From Puffinus mauretanicus (taxonomy: Eukaryota; Chordata; Aves; Procellariiformes; Procellariidae), in contig JAJKFH010003762.1 in NCBI GenBank assembly GCA_023333565.1, positions 3,038,001 through 3,102,000 of the forward strand: a stretch of DNA of 64,000 nucleotides. The letters run 5' to 3'. Positions within the stretch are counted from its first letter, which is position 1, and each line of letters opens with the position of its first letter. The notes under the pieces were generated by a model. The model searched no databases. It was not told where the DNA came from and saw nothing but the letters and a program-made list of their open reading frames with translations. The position numbers and the translations under genes are program-made. Positions 26,401-38,036 of the stretch are shown here, in pieces.

Positions 26401-28749
26401 GTCATTGTTTCTAACTGTAAGAGTCAACTTAAGCAAGGATAGCCAAATTTCAGACTGCTTCTTCCAGCAGCTTGTCATAAAGACCTGTAATAATGTCACA
26501 TTTTACTGTATCTATCAACATTATGCAGATGTTAGCCATCAGGTACTAGCCATCTCTCCACACTGCCAAGTATCTTGCCACTAGTTCTAGGCAACATTTA
26601 TAAAATACATTTTCTTCTGCTATCACGGCATAATAAAGGGTTATGAGTGCAGACTTTCAAAAATGAAATGTTCCTTCCAACATGAAACTTCTTGATAGAC
26701 AATCCTGAGTGCTAAAAATTCATGAAATTTGAGATTAACAAACCTTCCACAAATGGTGAGCAAGGACGGTCATAATCCTGCAGTAATAAAGCTTGTTGAT
26801 TTTCTTGTAGAAAACACGCATGCCTCACTTTTAAAATGAGGCAGCCAGTAGTGACTGGTGGTGACAAAATACAGAGAGCTTTGAGGGGGTGCCTGCCAAA
26901 TAGATTTTTTTCCCATTGATGTATCACTTCGAAATAAATGTTAGTTAAAAAAAAGTCACAGGTTTGAGGAAATGATTGCTGGGAGATGCTTAAATTACAA
27001 TGGAAAAAAATAATAAAAAGCCTCAGCAGCTGAAGGGCAGGGGAATTGCCTGTCCCCAGAATACCAATTTAGCATTATTATGAGTGAACTATGAAGGTCA
27101 CTGGTGCAAGACAAGGCACTAAGAGAGTGGAGCAGGCAAGTTTTGCCTCCCAGTAATAAGCAAACCCAAATCAGACAGTAAGTGATTATGAAAGTGTTTC
27201 ATACACTCTAGAATCTGAACACATAATAAACCAAATGTGCAAGAACGGCTTCTGTACTTTCGGTATTAGTCGTATACTCTTAGATATGAATGCGAAAATG
27301 AGTCATCATACTTGAACATGTTTCCCCCTCTTAAAGCAATTTACATACATTGATAAAAGTTGCCTATTTTTAATAGCAGAATTGCATATAAATTCTTTTT
27401 TCTGTAGGTGGCAATTCCACCATGTGAGCTGACGGTGCAGGTGGCTGTGCTGGGCCCTCCAGGGGACGGTGGCTGCCAGGAGCTTTGCCCTGACTTCTCC
27501 GTGCCCTTCCTTGCAGCATCTCCCCATTGCAGCAGCACGGTGACGATGTTTATCCTTAGATGTGTTTAAGCTGTTGTAGCTTCACGCTCTGCGATTTAGT
27601 GATACGGTTCTCTTCGCAAAGGTGCTCAACAGCAGCCAGCTAAGTAACGGCGATTTCCCTCTGTAGTAACTTCAGCAGAATGGAAGTGCCTTAAGTGCAA
27701 ATGCTGCATGGTGCGCAAGTCAAACGGCGATGCTCTTCCTGAAGTTAGCTGTCATTACAAGCTCCTTTTTTAGCTTGAAACTTTGTAAGGAGACAGATGG
27801 AGGTTGCCTGGGAGGTTCTGTCACATTTTGGACAATATGTACATGCATGTAGAAAGCCAGTTCCCAGACACACTTAGTTTCCTGGGACTTTGATAGTAGT
27901 TCCAGTACTGAACTGCTGCGACCAAGATCAGATCCTGGCACCTAATGTGAATTGCACCAATGTTTGGAAGCCTGCCTTTGGTTTCAGTATGGATTTTACC
28001 GTTTTACCCATTTCTTTGACTTTCCCTGATATCCTGGAGGAACTGATGCATAGCATAGGGTATAGCAGGCTGTTGCTGAATGCCCTCGGTAGGGTAAGGG
28101 AATCCACTCTGCTGTACCAAGGTCACTGGCAAACCCCTTGGGAGAAGGTGCATGGGGCATCCTGTGACTGTGGGGCTCAGGTACATGTGAGAAGCTGGAT
28201 TTCCAGAAGTGTTCAACCAGGGCCAGATTTTCAAACAAGTTCAGTTGCTTGCAACTTTTCTTTTGCAACCAAGAAAAAAAGGATCTGACTAAAACCACAG
28301 TGGGAACTGTATGTCGAGGGCTTTACAGAGAATTGCCCACTTAGTGCCTCAGCGAGAGGTGAGCTCATCTGAAAATTCAACTCCAGATGTGGGGCTGAAT
28401 ACTTGAAAATTTAACCCGGATCTCCTTTGAAAATCTGGTTCTGTGTTAGAACATCTGTCGCTGAAATGGTAATCAAACTATTATCCATGTACAATTTTAC
28501 CATTTACATATTTTAATGACTCTTGACTCTTTCAAGCGACTCCAAGAACGTGTTTTCTTCAAGTGCGATGGATACATTTTCAAAAGCAAACCCAGCTCAA
28601 ATGTTAAAGCCTCTGTCTGTCCTGTAGACCACCGCGAACTGACCAGGTGCTGTTACCTGGGGCCCCCTCTTGCTTTGTGGATGGGGATCACGGGGGCAGG
28701 AGGAAGCCACGAGGGGTGTCTCTGGCTGTGTCTGTTGGGGAAGCCCCTG
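23447..28749. other. Non-coding DNA, no gene recognised
   Basis: Mixed composition, with more GC-rich patches around 24.6-25.3 kb and 27.4-27.6 kb and AT-rich sequence at 25.7-26.7 kb. No exon with recognisable protein similarity, RNA gene or mobile element was found. A perfect 7-bp stem with a 4-base loop (CCTGGCA TGGG TGCCAGG) lies at 24866-24883 and is probably incidental. Confidence 0.6.
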
Positions 28750-28924
28750 GGCTCCCGGCCAGCTGACTTGCCCGCCCCATGGGGACCAGGGGCAGGGTTG
28801 CTGCCAGAGACCCCAGGGGCCATCCCTGATTTCTCCGGGCTCCGGCCAGCCGATTTGCCTGCCCCATGGGGACCAGGAGCAGGGTTGCTGCCAGAGACCC
28901 CAGGGGCCATCCATGATTTCTCTA
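28750..28924. repeat. Two-copy ~87-bp tandem repeat (minisatellite)
   Basis: Unit 1 (28750-28837) and unit 2 (28838-28924) share almost their whole length, including the blocks CCCCATGGGGACCAGG and GTTGCTGCCAGAGACCCCAG. Only a few substitutions and one single-base length difference separate them. A third start (GGCTCCCTCATGGG) follows at 28925 and then diverges. The block is GC-rich and keeps reading frames open on both strands in repeated form, but these encode low-complexity Gly/Pro/Ala-rich peptides with no family resemblance. Confidence 0.85.
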
Positions 28925-31900
28925 GGCTCCCTCATGGGAAGATGCTGACGCCCGCTTGGGACAGGGAGGAGGCTACCTACCTCTTGAGTGACTGCGGAGG
29001 GAGTGGGGGAGATTAGTCTCACTTACTTGTCAGGTTTTCATCAATCCCTCCCCGCATGCGTCATCTGGCAGAATATCAGGCAACAAAGAGAATAAACTAG
29101 TTCCTGGAAACTCCTCCCTGTTCATTTCTCTGGATGCGGCCTTATATGCTAGGGGCAGGCTGAGCCTTGCGCTGGTAATAAATGAGGGAAGTCATCACAT
29201 TGCCTTCCTGAGATATTTGCTGCAAACAAGGGGCAAGATTGTCTTTGTTGTTACATTCTGCAAACTGCTGACAAATCCAAAGGCATTTCGCTGCATGAGG
29301 AGGATCTGCATACACGTGTTTATTTGTATAGTTGACGGTCTCCTTTTTTTGCACAAAACAAAATTTGCATACAAGTCATTCGTTAAATGCACACCTTTGT
29401 CCAAAACTGGCATGCAAATTCTAACGTAGCAGGGGTTAGGGATATACAACATAACTTTTGTTACTGGCCAGATCAGACATGGGGATGTCCAATTCTCAGA
29501 GGCGAGCTTGTGCTTGCTGAGCTGACAGTTCAGAAAGAGAGTCTTTTTATTTATAAACTGAAAAGAATATTATACCTGGACGTAAATGAAATAAACATTA
29601 GGCAGTCTAATGCCATTTTTCGGTCACTTTTAACCACACTTTCGAGGAAATAATACGTCCCGCTTCTGCTTAGCTATAAAATAAAAACAAAATGTGAACA
29701 TATGCCAATTCTACAAGCTTCCTATTACCCTACTTCGTTGCTGTATGAACTCTTCTTTAAGCATGCCATTTCATTCATTTTATGGCTTCTTTCACAGTTT
29801 ATGTTCAAACCAACACCAAAATTCACATAAATGTTACTTTGTCTCATGTGTTCATGTACATTTACCTGCATTTGACCCTGACCTGCCAATCAGGTGCACA
29901 AATCTCCATCTCGGCACTCGTGCAAAGCCCCATTGCCTCCAGTGGTGCGCTGTGCAAGACATCGACATCTCCTTCTGCAAATGGGTCTCCAGGTTGAGGG
30001 GAAGAGCACATGTGAGAGATGGCATCTCTTATTGTCAGTCCCGCTGTTGTCTGCTGTTGCTCTGACCTAGCCATGGCACCAGTGTTTGCTCCAGCTTCAG
30101 TTTCCTTGGTTTAGGTGAAGTCTTCACCATGGGTGCCTCCTGAGCAGTGAGCCCTCCTAAATCCCGTGTTCCCAGAAAACTTCTGTTTTCTCTGGTCAGC
30201 AGCTGCATAACCACCCTGGAACCCAGGGCTGCAGCCTGCGTCCCCCGCAGCGTGGTGCACCTCTTGACTCCAGCTCAGCGCTGTCTTCAAGCCCACGCTG
30301 CAACTTCTGCTACAGCATTGCCTTACACCCACTTGCCCAGCGCTTAGCCCCTGCCTGCAGAAGTACTCTGAAAAATACCCCAAGAGAGCAGGGGTATTTA
30401 AATATGACCTGTCTCTTCAGCATTTCCTGGTGGCTAAACGAGCAACGACAGCCATCTTGATCTGGCTTCTGTAAATCACATTTGTAGACACCACAGCTTT
30501 GGTGCCTTACTTAGGCATTTGGGATTGTGGTAGATATCAAGAGACATAGTATCAGCGTTGCATTAGAGCACCAGATCTCCCCTGTGACTTTAGCCTGAAA
30601 CCTTTCTTTACTCCTGTGCACAACAGCATATTTAAAACTGACTTGTGAATGTGCTAGAACTTGCTATAAACAGGTTTATCAGTGTGCTTATTCAGCTTTC
30701 AATTGAAGAAAAAAAAAGATAAAAATAACAGTATACTTTTGTAGTACAGCAGAAGACAATGGAAGATGATAATTGAAATGCAGCTCTATATAGGGAGTAA
30801 AAAAGCAAAAGGCATTTATAGACAGTCTTAAAAATGTATTAATAGCAAGCAGCTCATTAATTTCAAGTTATCAGAGGTCCAAAGAGCTTAAAGCTAATAT
30901 TCGGATTTGTACTGCTTTCTCTGAAGTGGTGTTATTATTCGATGATGGCTATTATTAGCAAACAAACCAACCCTGATATTAGTCACAGAATCAGTGTATG
31001 GCTACTTTAGAAACAAAAGGCTGCAGGTATACTGCCTGCAATAATAAGGCCTTGTGCCATTTTTTCTTTGAGGGAGGGAGCCCTACCATTCACATTTTGT
31101 TTTGGTGTGACACAACCTGCCACTTTGCCTGCTGTTTCCACCTGGGCAGCATTTACCATGTGGTTTGAATAATGTAACTTGCTCAGTTATGCTGACAGTA
31201 CGTCAGAAAATATTGGAAAAACTGATGCCTTTTGATAGCGTTTTATAGAGAGACCTGGCTAACACAGATACAGAGGCTGAAGCAATATTTTGAAGTTAAT
31301 GAGACAGCACGAGAGAAAAGAGTTACAGTTCAATTGCATTTTACAGGAGGAAACACACAGTTTGCTGGGTGGTTTGAAGGTTCCCCAGGGCCCTGCTAAT
31401 ACAAGATTTGCACAAATTATAACATTTCTATAAACTTCAACCTCTAGTTATTGATGAGGAGTTCAGACTTCAGAAAATAAATCAACACGAAGCTGAAGCC
31501 ATTAAGAAAGCCATCAGCATGCCACCGATTTTTAAGTAGTGCAGATTAGCATGGAGATGGTGGGGGTAAACACGTGAGGCAGGACTCACATTTCACCAAA
31601 ACCTTGAAATTTCAGTACATGTGGATACAGCAATAAGAGGTGCAGTAAAATCAGAGGGTAGAGAGAGAAGGATGAGGCTTAAAAATGATGTGACCAGCCG
31701 AGTGTTAGAGGCAAGACTCCATGCTGGCAGACACATAATGATTGAAAGAAAAATATCCATACATTTTCTGGATGCAAATTTATTTAGAGACAATTAAGAT
31801 AGAAGGTGAATTAGCAAAAACTAGGAAACTGCTATTCGAGGAAAAGAAAGAGCCAAAGAAGTGAGTATACCCAAGAGGAGAATGAGAACAGAAAGAGACT

Positions 31901-33969
31901 GCTTGCAAGGGAAGATAGAGCTGATATTGGAGTTGACTGACAACTTTTCAGTCAACCATGTTTGGAAAAAAAAAAGTATTTTTCTAATTATGGTATATAT
32001 TACCCTGTGCATGTTTTCCTAGAAAAGTTTATTTTAATACCACTTCCTTAATTAAAAACATGCTCTGTCTTCTCCCAGCCAAAATGAAACACATTTTTTA
32101 GCAACTAATTATTCCTTTGAGGTGGAGTGAGTAGGAATGGGAAAAGTCTGTGAGGAGCATGGCATGAAAGAAAATACCTTTGCTGAAATCTTTTTCCTAC
32201 ATTGTTGATTTTCCCCTGTCAAAAAAAAAAAAAAAAAAAAGATAGTTAAGGGAAATACTTTCCTTAGTGAAGAAAGCAAAAGCTATTTTAAAATTTTAAG
32301 CTGTTTTAGGGTTTAAGGAAAATTTTTAAGCAAAAAAAAAAAATTATTGAAGCTCTTCAAAGGGCAGCATTTTTTGTGTGTCAATCACACAGGTGAAGAC
32401 ACATGTAATTCCAGAGTTACATATTTCCCCTGCTACGTACATGTGACTTTGTATATTATGTGCAGAGTGGGTATGAACCATTTTATATCCATTTTTCGTA
32501 GGTCTAAGTACACAGACTAGAGGAAAAGCAGAGGAGAATCAGACTCCAGAGTTATTCACATTTGTTGTTCTCATTTAGGTTAGTAAGCCAGTCCTGATGC
32601 ATATATCCTATTGCTAAAGCCATGTAATGGCAAAATAATTTCTGTTTGACTGGTGATGGAGAACACTACAATAACTTATTTATCTGCTCTGCACACAAGC
32701 GGGAAGCAAAGCGTTGCTATCTGAAGCCATAAATGGTCCTCAGACTTCAGCAAATTTGGCACTCTGTTGTGGTGCTTCAGTGATTCTTGCTGCTCAACAG
32801 CTACACAAATAGCCCCAATACAAACATGTTACCTAATCAGGTATCTGCGTACTCAGCGATATCACAGCCTACAAATATATACTTTGATAAAGCAGAGTTC
32901 ATGGTCCAGATATTCATTCTTATAGAAATGCATTAAATAAAGTTGAAAATGAAGAAATAAACACATGACCATGCAGCATGTCATCAAATTGCTGCAAAAA
33001 AATATGGCCTTGAATATACAAAGATGTGTGGACGTGCATTTCTTCCAAAACAGGTCTCTGCCCATGCTTTAAAAAAGGAACAGCCCAAAGAGGGCAAGAA
33101 AAAGATATCTAAAGACACACAAACAGCTTTTTACACTGGTAAAATGTTTGGGCTGATCTAGAAGTGCAGCAGAAATTATAAGGCCATGTATATTCTGGAG
33201 GGAAAACCCAACCAAACAACCAAAAGACTCCGGAGGAGTGAATGGAAATTTTACTGGGAGATCTGGTACTGAGAGCCACAGAGCAACTTCTGCTATTTTT
33301 CAAAGCTCTGTTTATGACACTTTGTGATAAATTAATGGCAAGCCTGTCTTTATTAATCTTTTCCTATCTTCACCTGATATTTAAACAGAAATGGAGACCT
33401 ATATTATACCGTTCTTTCAACAAATAAATGTTTATACTAGCAGAAATGCACAGTCTCAGCACCTACTTTTGAATAACAGAATAGGCATCATGAATTTCCG
33501 TTCATCCTTAGATATCCATATTATTCACATTAGATTATTAAAGTGTCTCCTACAGATAAGCAGACTTAGAGTATTAAAAAAGTGGAAGTTAAATACAAAT
33601 ATAAATAAAGAGGATGCCCGCATACAAGCATTCATTTCAAAGGTGAATCTTTTTAGAAGTGTGGCTCATGGGCATTTCATTGATACTCAAGAAACACAGA
33701 GATTATAAAAGAAACAGAAGAGCTATTCATATTCCATCCATTAGCACACACAATGTTGCAGCCATAATCAGGATTTGGGCGGTTCTATGGTTCCTGAATA
33801 ACACGGCCATGGTACAGACAGCCTTTACCCAAATGCTGCATGTCAGAAAATGGCCACTGACAAAGTAATCTGAAAGAATTCCAGCACCAGCCTGCAACGG
33901 TGGCTGAAACAATGTGCCTACTGCCCCAGTTTCCCTTTCTTAGCTCCCCATGAATATACAGAAATCTCT
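28925..33969. other. Non-coding DNA, no gene recognised
   Basis: AT-rich sequence with no recognisable exon or transposon. Two octamer motifs in opposite orientation occur close together at 29363-29370 and 29412-29419, and another at 31772-31779. A 20-bp poly(A) tract lies at 32221-32240. The stretch 30.7-31.6 kb has few long homopolymers and reads like a conserved regulatory block, but that is an impression that only alignment to other birds could test. Confidence 0.55.
32221..32240. repeat. 20-bp poly(A) tract
   Basis: Twenty consecutive A. No polyadenylation signal or gene-like sequence lies immediately upstream, so a processed pseudogene is not supported. Confidence 0.85.
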
Positions 33970-34669
33970 ATGGCTATCCCTTTCCCAGACTGGTTTATTG
34001 GACAACATAAAATAAGCACGAATAATATATTTTTTTCCTTTCACACACTCAGAAAAATCCTTTCCCAGTTCATTGTAACTCATATTTCTTCTCTCTTGAA
34101 TAGCAGTGAGCTGGAGACTAAGACAGTCTATTTTTTTTCCTTGCTTCTGCTTGGCTTTTCTCTGGACTCAGTAAATCCATTTAATCCTTTTCTGGGCTCA
34201 AAGGCTTCTTTGGCTTTTTTATCTGGGCTTCTGACTCCAAGACGCTTCGCCTCAGGGCCCCGACTGAGGATTTTCCACATTGCACGACCCTTCACTTCCT
34301 CTTCTTTGCAACCAAAGACATCGTCATTTCGGGAGAGTGACACCCATTTACAGCCTTGCCCAAGCCGGCACGAGCTGCAGCGAGGAGTGGCTGTGGGTCA
34401 GCCACCTCCAATCTGCAGCCATCCCTGGGACTGTCCATTTGCAGAAGCTGCCCGCCGCCGTGAGCCAGGGAGGCACCGCAGTCTCCCGGCAAGGCGTTGA
34501 GCATCTCTCGAATGACGTGGCAGCTCTCACCACTGCAGCTTGGCTGGCGCGCGGCGGTCCTCTTGACCTGCTGGGCGCAGGTCTGCTCTCTCACAAGGAG
34601 AGCATTGCAAAGCTGATCAAACGCTTGCAGCAATTCGGGGCCTAAACGTTGCTTTGGCCAACCTTTCAC
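33970..34669. other. CpG-rich patch open on both strands
   Basis: From about 34240 to 34650 the sequence is unusually CpG-rich for this window, with examples such as GGCGCGCGGCGG near 34550. Long frames stay open on both strands: plus 33970-34500, plus 34280-34645 and minus 34292-34669. The second plus frame ends in an Ala/Leu-rich segment. I recognise no protein family in any frame. Options are a small CpG island, a decayed coding segment such as an old retroviral fragment, or a chance effect of GC composition. Confidence 0.35.
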
Positions 34670-37600
34670 ATGCTGCTGCTGACAGAAAAGTTATTCCAAC
34701 TACCTGATAGCAATCATGTGTCTGGGCATGCATACACACTATGGATGCAGCTTAGAGCAGCGTACCACGATCCCCTTTAAAGGCTCACTGGATAAAAGGC
34801 ATATTGCTGCTTCTGAAGTCCTTGGTGCAAGTAAAGAAAAAGTCCTCTGATCATACTGCTCGTGCTTTTCCGATTTTTTTTTTTAGGATTCAGACTAGTT
34901 TTATCTTTTGAAATGAAGGGTTGAATGTTGAATGGAAAATCGAAAGCATTTTATTTAAATTTAATAATTCCCAAATGCTACAATTTTAGAAGTTAGTACC
35001 CCGAGGATAAATTAGATGATTGCAAGCCTTGTTGATGTGTATGCGGGGTGATCTAATCAGCCCATGGCATTAGATGAGTTGTAATGGAAAGAAAGAATCA
35101 ATGTTAAATAGGTTCTACATTAATATACATTACCTTGTCTAAATATTTATTTTTCATAAAGTATTTGTGATACTATTGGGAAATTTTTAGATATGGAAGA
35201 TTAAATATACTGGAGGCTAAAGTACTCTGTTAATGCACAAATTAAGGGCTTGATCCTGGAGGACTTAGTCTTGCTAGCTTCAGTGGGGACTATGAATAAG
35301 AAATGCATGAGCGTAAGCACAGAGTTTTAAAACACCATTATGAGAATACAGGCACCTTCTCTTTCCTGATCAGTTCCTGTTACACAGTAAAACAATAGCA
35401 CCGTATCGTACAGAACAATTATTTTAACGCAATTCATTTTTACATGCATCTGTTTTATTTTCTAAACTACATGTGTGTTTTGGATTTGCCCAGTGACTAC
35501 ATATTCATACAAATGAATAGTAACCGGCCAACTGTCCATTCTATTTACATTTTTGGTGCTGTGCAAAATGCCTTTCAGCTGGTTGATTTTACTAGACAGC
35601 ATTATTTCGAAAGAGCATTGTTGGATTCTGGCTTGATGCATGGAAATATTCCTGCTACAAATAATCTTTTCAGTGAACTCCACTGTTCCTGCCAAACTGG
35701 CAAGTTAAGGGTGAGCCAGGCTCCAGTGCCTGGTACCGAAGGAGATGCACAGAGAATCACGATGCGGCAACCTTGTCTCGCCCGGGCATGGGGAGCTTCA
35801 CCACCGTGGCTCTTCCAGGCTGGGTCAAGCAGTGCCTGGTGTTAGGTAGAGGCTGGTCCATGAGAGGGGAGCAGAGGTGTGGAACCATGCCACAGCTGAT
35901 TGCATGCTGCTGGAAAAGATGCCTTTCTTTGTCCTGCTCCAGGTCTTCCCTCCCCTGTCCTCGGGAGGACAAAAAATCTCTGCAGAGCGGAGACTAGAGC
36001 TGTCCTCAGCTGGGATGTAAGTCTGCAATTTACTTGCTTTTGCAAATTGTTTCATATTTATGGTAGTTCAAGTACAGCTGGTCAAAATGCCTAAAAATTT
36101 TGAATCTGCATTTTTACAACACAACTCTGGTTATTTTTCTCCATTTGCAGAAAAACAGATTTTTATTTAAAGAACTGTGTTGGACAGCTTGGTCCAACTC
36201 TAAATGCAACAGCGTCCATTTGGCATCCATCATGGCAATTTTCTGAGGAGTAGAATATGTGTTTATAAATAGCTACCTGACAAAGTGATATCATATATCA
36301 CACATCACAGAAGCTGCTCTTATGCCTGAGTCCATAGGATGCTGGTGTCCCCTTTGCGAGACTCTCTGTCCTAAAATACCTGTATTTACTCTTGCTAGGT
36401 TCACTAAGGCGTTGGTGCAACAAGGCTCATTTGTGATACAAACGAGCTGTGAGAGTAGCAAGTCATGTAGATGGGCATGCCTGATGTGAGGAAGAAGAGA
36501 GACATATATTACGTGATCTTGTTTAGTGATCCTAGTCTCAGATATATAGTGTTTCCAACTACCTTTTCTTATAAGAGAGCACTTTGTTCTGTTATTCTAA
36601 TTACAAGTCAATGGGAACTTCATGGTTAGCTTCCCTAAGGAAGGAAAAAACTTTATGTAACATGTAGCTTCATCCCAAATCAGCCTGTGGTCTTTCAATT
36701 GAGAAAATCCCCTTTTTTCAGGCAAACTCCTCACTTAAAATCAGTTGGAATATTTCTGGAAAGTAGAAGAAAGGTGTTATTTTTGTGTGTTCACACATGA
36801 ATAACCTCAGAGTCGATACAAAATAAATGTATTTAAAGGTAAGTTCTGAAAGTATCATTAAAGTGATCTTTAAAGCCGAGCTAAACTCAAATGAAGCTCC
36901 ATACTGACATTGAGACTTTAATTAATGACTTTGGAAACATACCTGGTTTTATATGCCAAAGTGGTGGTTTCTACCTATGCAAGGGTGGTGTTACAAGACT
37001 CTGGGCAGATGATCAGTTCTGACTAAAAACTCTTCACTATCTACACTGGAAGGGGGAGAGGGCAGCATCCATTTATATTTTCACTGATGGAGGTGTTGCC
37101 TACTGTCAAATGACATTTCTTTAGACTTGCTGATGATTACCAATTTATGTCTAATACCTACTAGATTGGATAATAATATTATTTTTGTATAACTAATTAA
37201 GGTATAACAAGTGTCTATGATTTTTTAGAAGTTCTTATATGTATTTTACTCATTTACCCTTTTCATCTATCAGGGTCACATGCAAAGACATGATGTAAAT
37301 AATTAATCATAAGATTCTATTAATCTATTATTCATTCACTTAAGTAGGGCTTTAGTGTAGCGATTTCCTTTGTTATGTTTATGGGAGGGGACCTCTCAGG
37401 TCTTATTGCAAACAGTCAAAAATATTTGAAGGACTCCCCGTAAAAAAATTTCTCAGACGTGCCACTAGTTCTTGGCTCTGCTGCTGGGGGGAAGGGAGTG
37501 CATGTAATAGCCAAAGTAAGCAATTCATTTCATATCCTCTTCTAAAAGGAGTAAGATTGTGTCAGCCCTTTTTGAGGAGCCCTTTTGAAATCCTTCACAA

Positions 37601-37727
37601 TATTACACAGATGTTGTTTCCATACTTAATTCCTGTAAGCAGCAGGGAACTTAAAGAATTAAGAAAAAGGTCTTAATATATTTTCCAGATTCTATACTAA
37701 TTTTTTTTTTCTAAAAACCCTACTCAG
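34670..37727. other. Non-coding DNA, no gene recognised
   Basis: AT-rich sequence with no recognisable exon, RNA gene or transposon. It directly precedes the candidate exon at 37728-38036. If that exon is real, the last part of this stretch would be intron. The branch/pyrimidine-like region is TACTAA followed by ten T at 37695-37710. Confidence 0.55.
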
Positions 37728-38036
37728 AGGCAAATTCTTTGGTAGATATTTGAATATGCAAATCAGATGTTAAATTAAGTAAATTACGTAAATGTACTCT
37801 TACGCAAATCATATACGGTACCTGCGACCAGGACAAATCAGCATGTCAACCAAAGGGCGTATGTGGTTGCACATCATTTTAGGATCCTTAACTTTAGCGG
37901 TGCTAATCCTGCTTTCTCTTAGTGTAAATGTTATTCAGAAAGGCATGTACAGTGAGCCAGTATATTTGAAGGTGAACAGTGATTTAGCCCTCCCTTTGCC
38001 TGTCTGGAAAATCCCTCAGCTCCTCTTGAAACAAAG
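37728..38036 (+). CDS. Candidate first coding exon, signal-anchor protein (unidentified)
   Basis: This is the most gene-like non-transposon segment. A T-rich tract (37699-37710) precedes a CAG acceptor at 37725-37727. An ATG at 37843 opens a frame starting MSTKGRMW, followed by a ~20-residue hydrophobic segment (LHIILGSLTLAVLILLSLSV) and a ~35-residue polar tail. The frame runs to AAACAAAG|GTAAAG, a strong splice-donor match at 38036/38037; the next in-frame stop lies inside the GTAA. A short basic N-terminus plus one membrane segment suits a type II anchor as in Golgi glycosyltransferases, but I do not recognise the protein. An octamer motif lies at 37756-37763. The 17 codons before this ATG are also open. 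No downstream exon was recognised, so chance remains quite possible. Confidence 0.3.

Noticed and set aside
28516..29022. Long frames on both strands with internally repeated peptides
   Set aside because: They result from the 87-bp GC-rich tandem duplication, whose unit length keeps frames open. No protein family or splice context is visible.
34280..34645. Possible retroviral envelope remnant
   Set aside because: Resemblance is limited to a short Ala/Leu-rich stretch. No cysteine motif, membrane anchor or flanking LTR was found, so it is not called as a feature.
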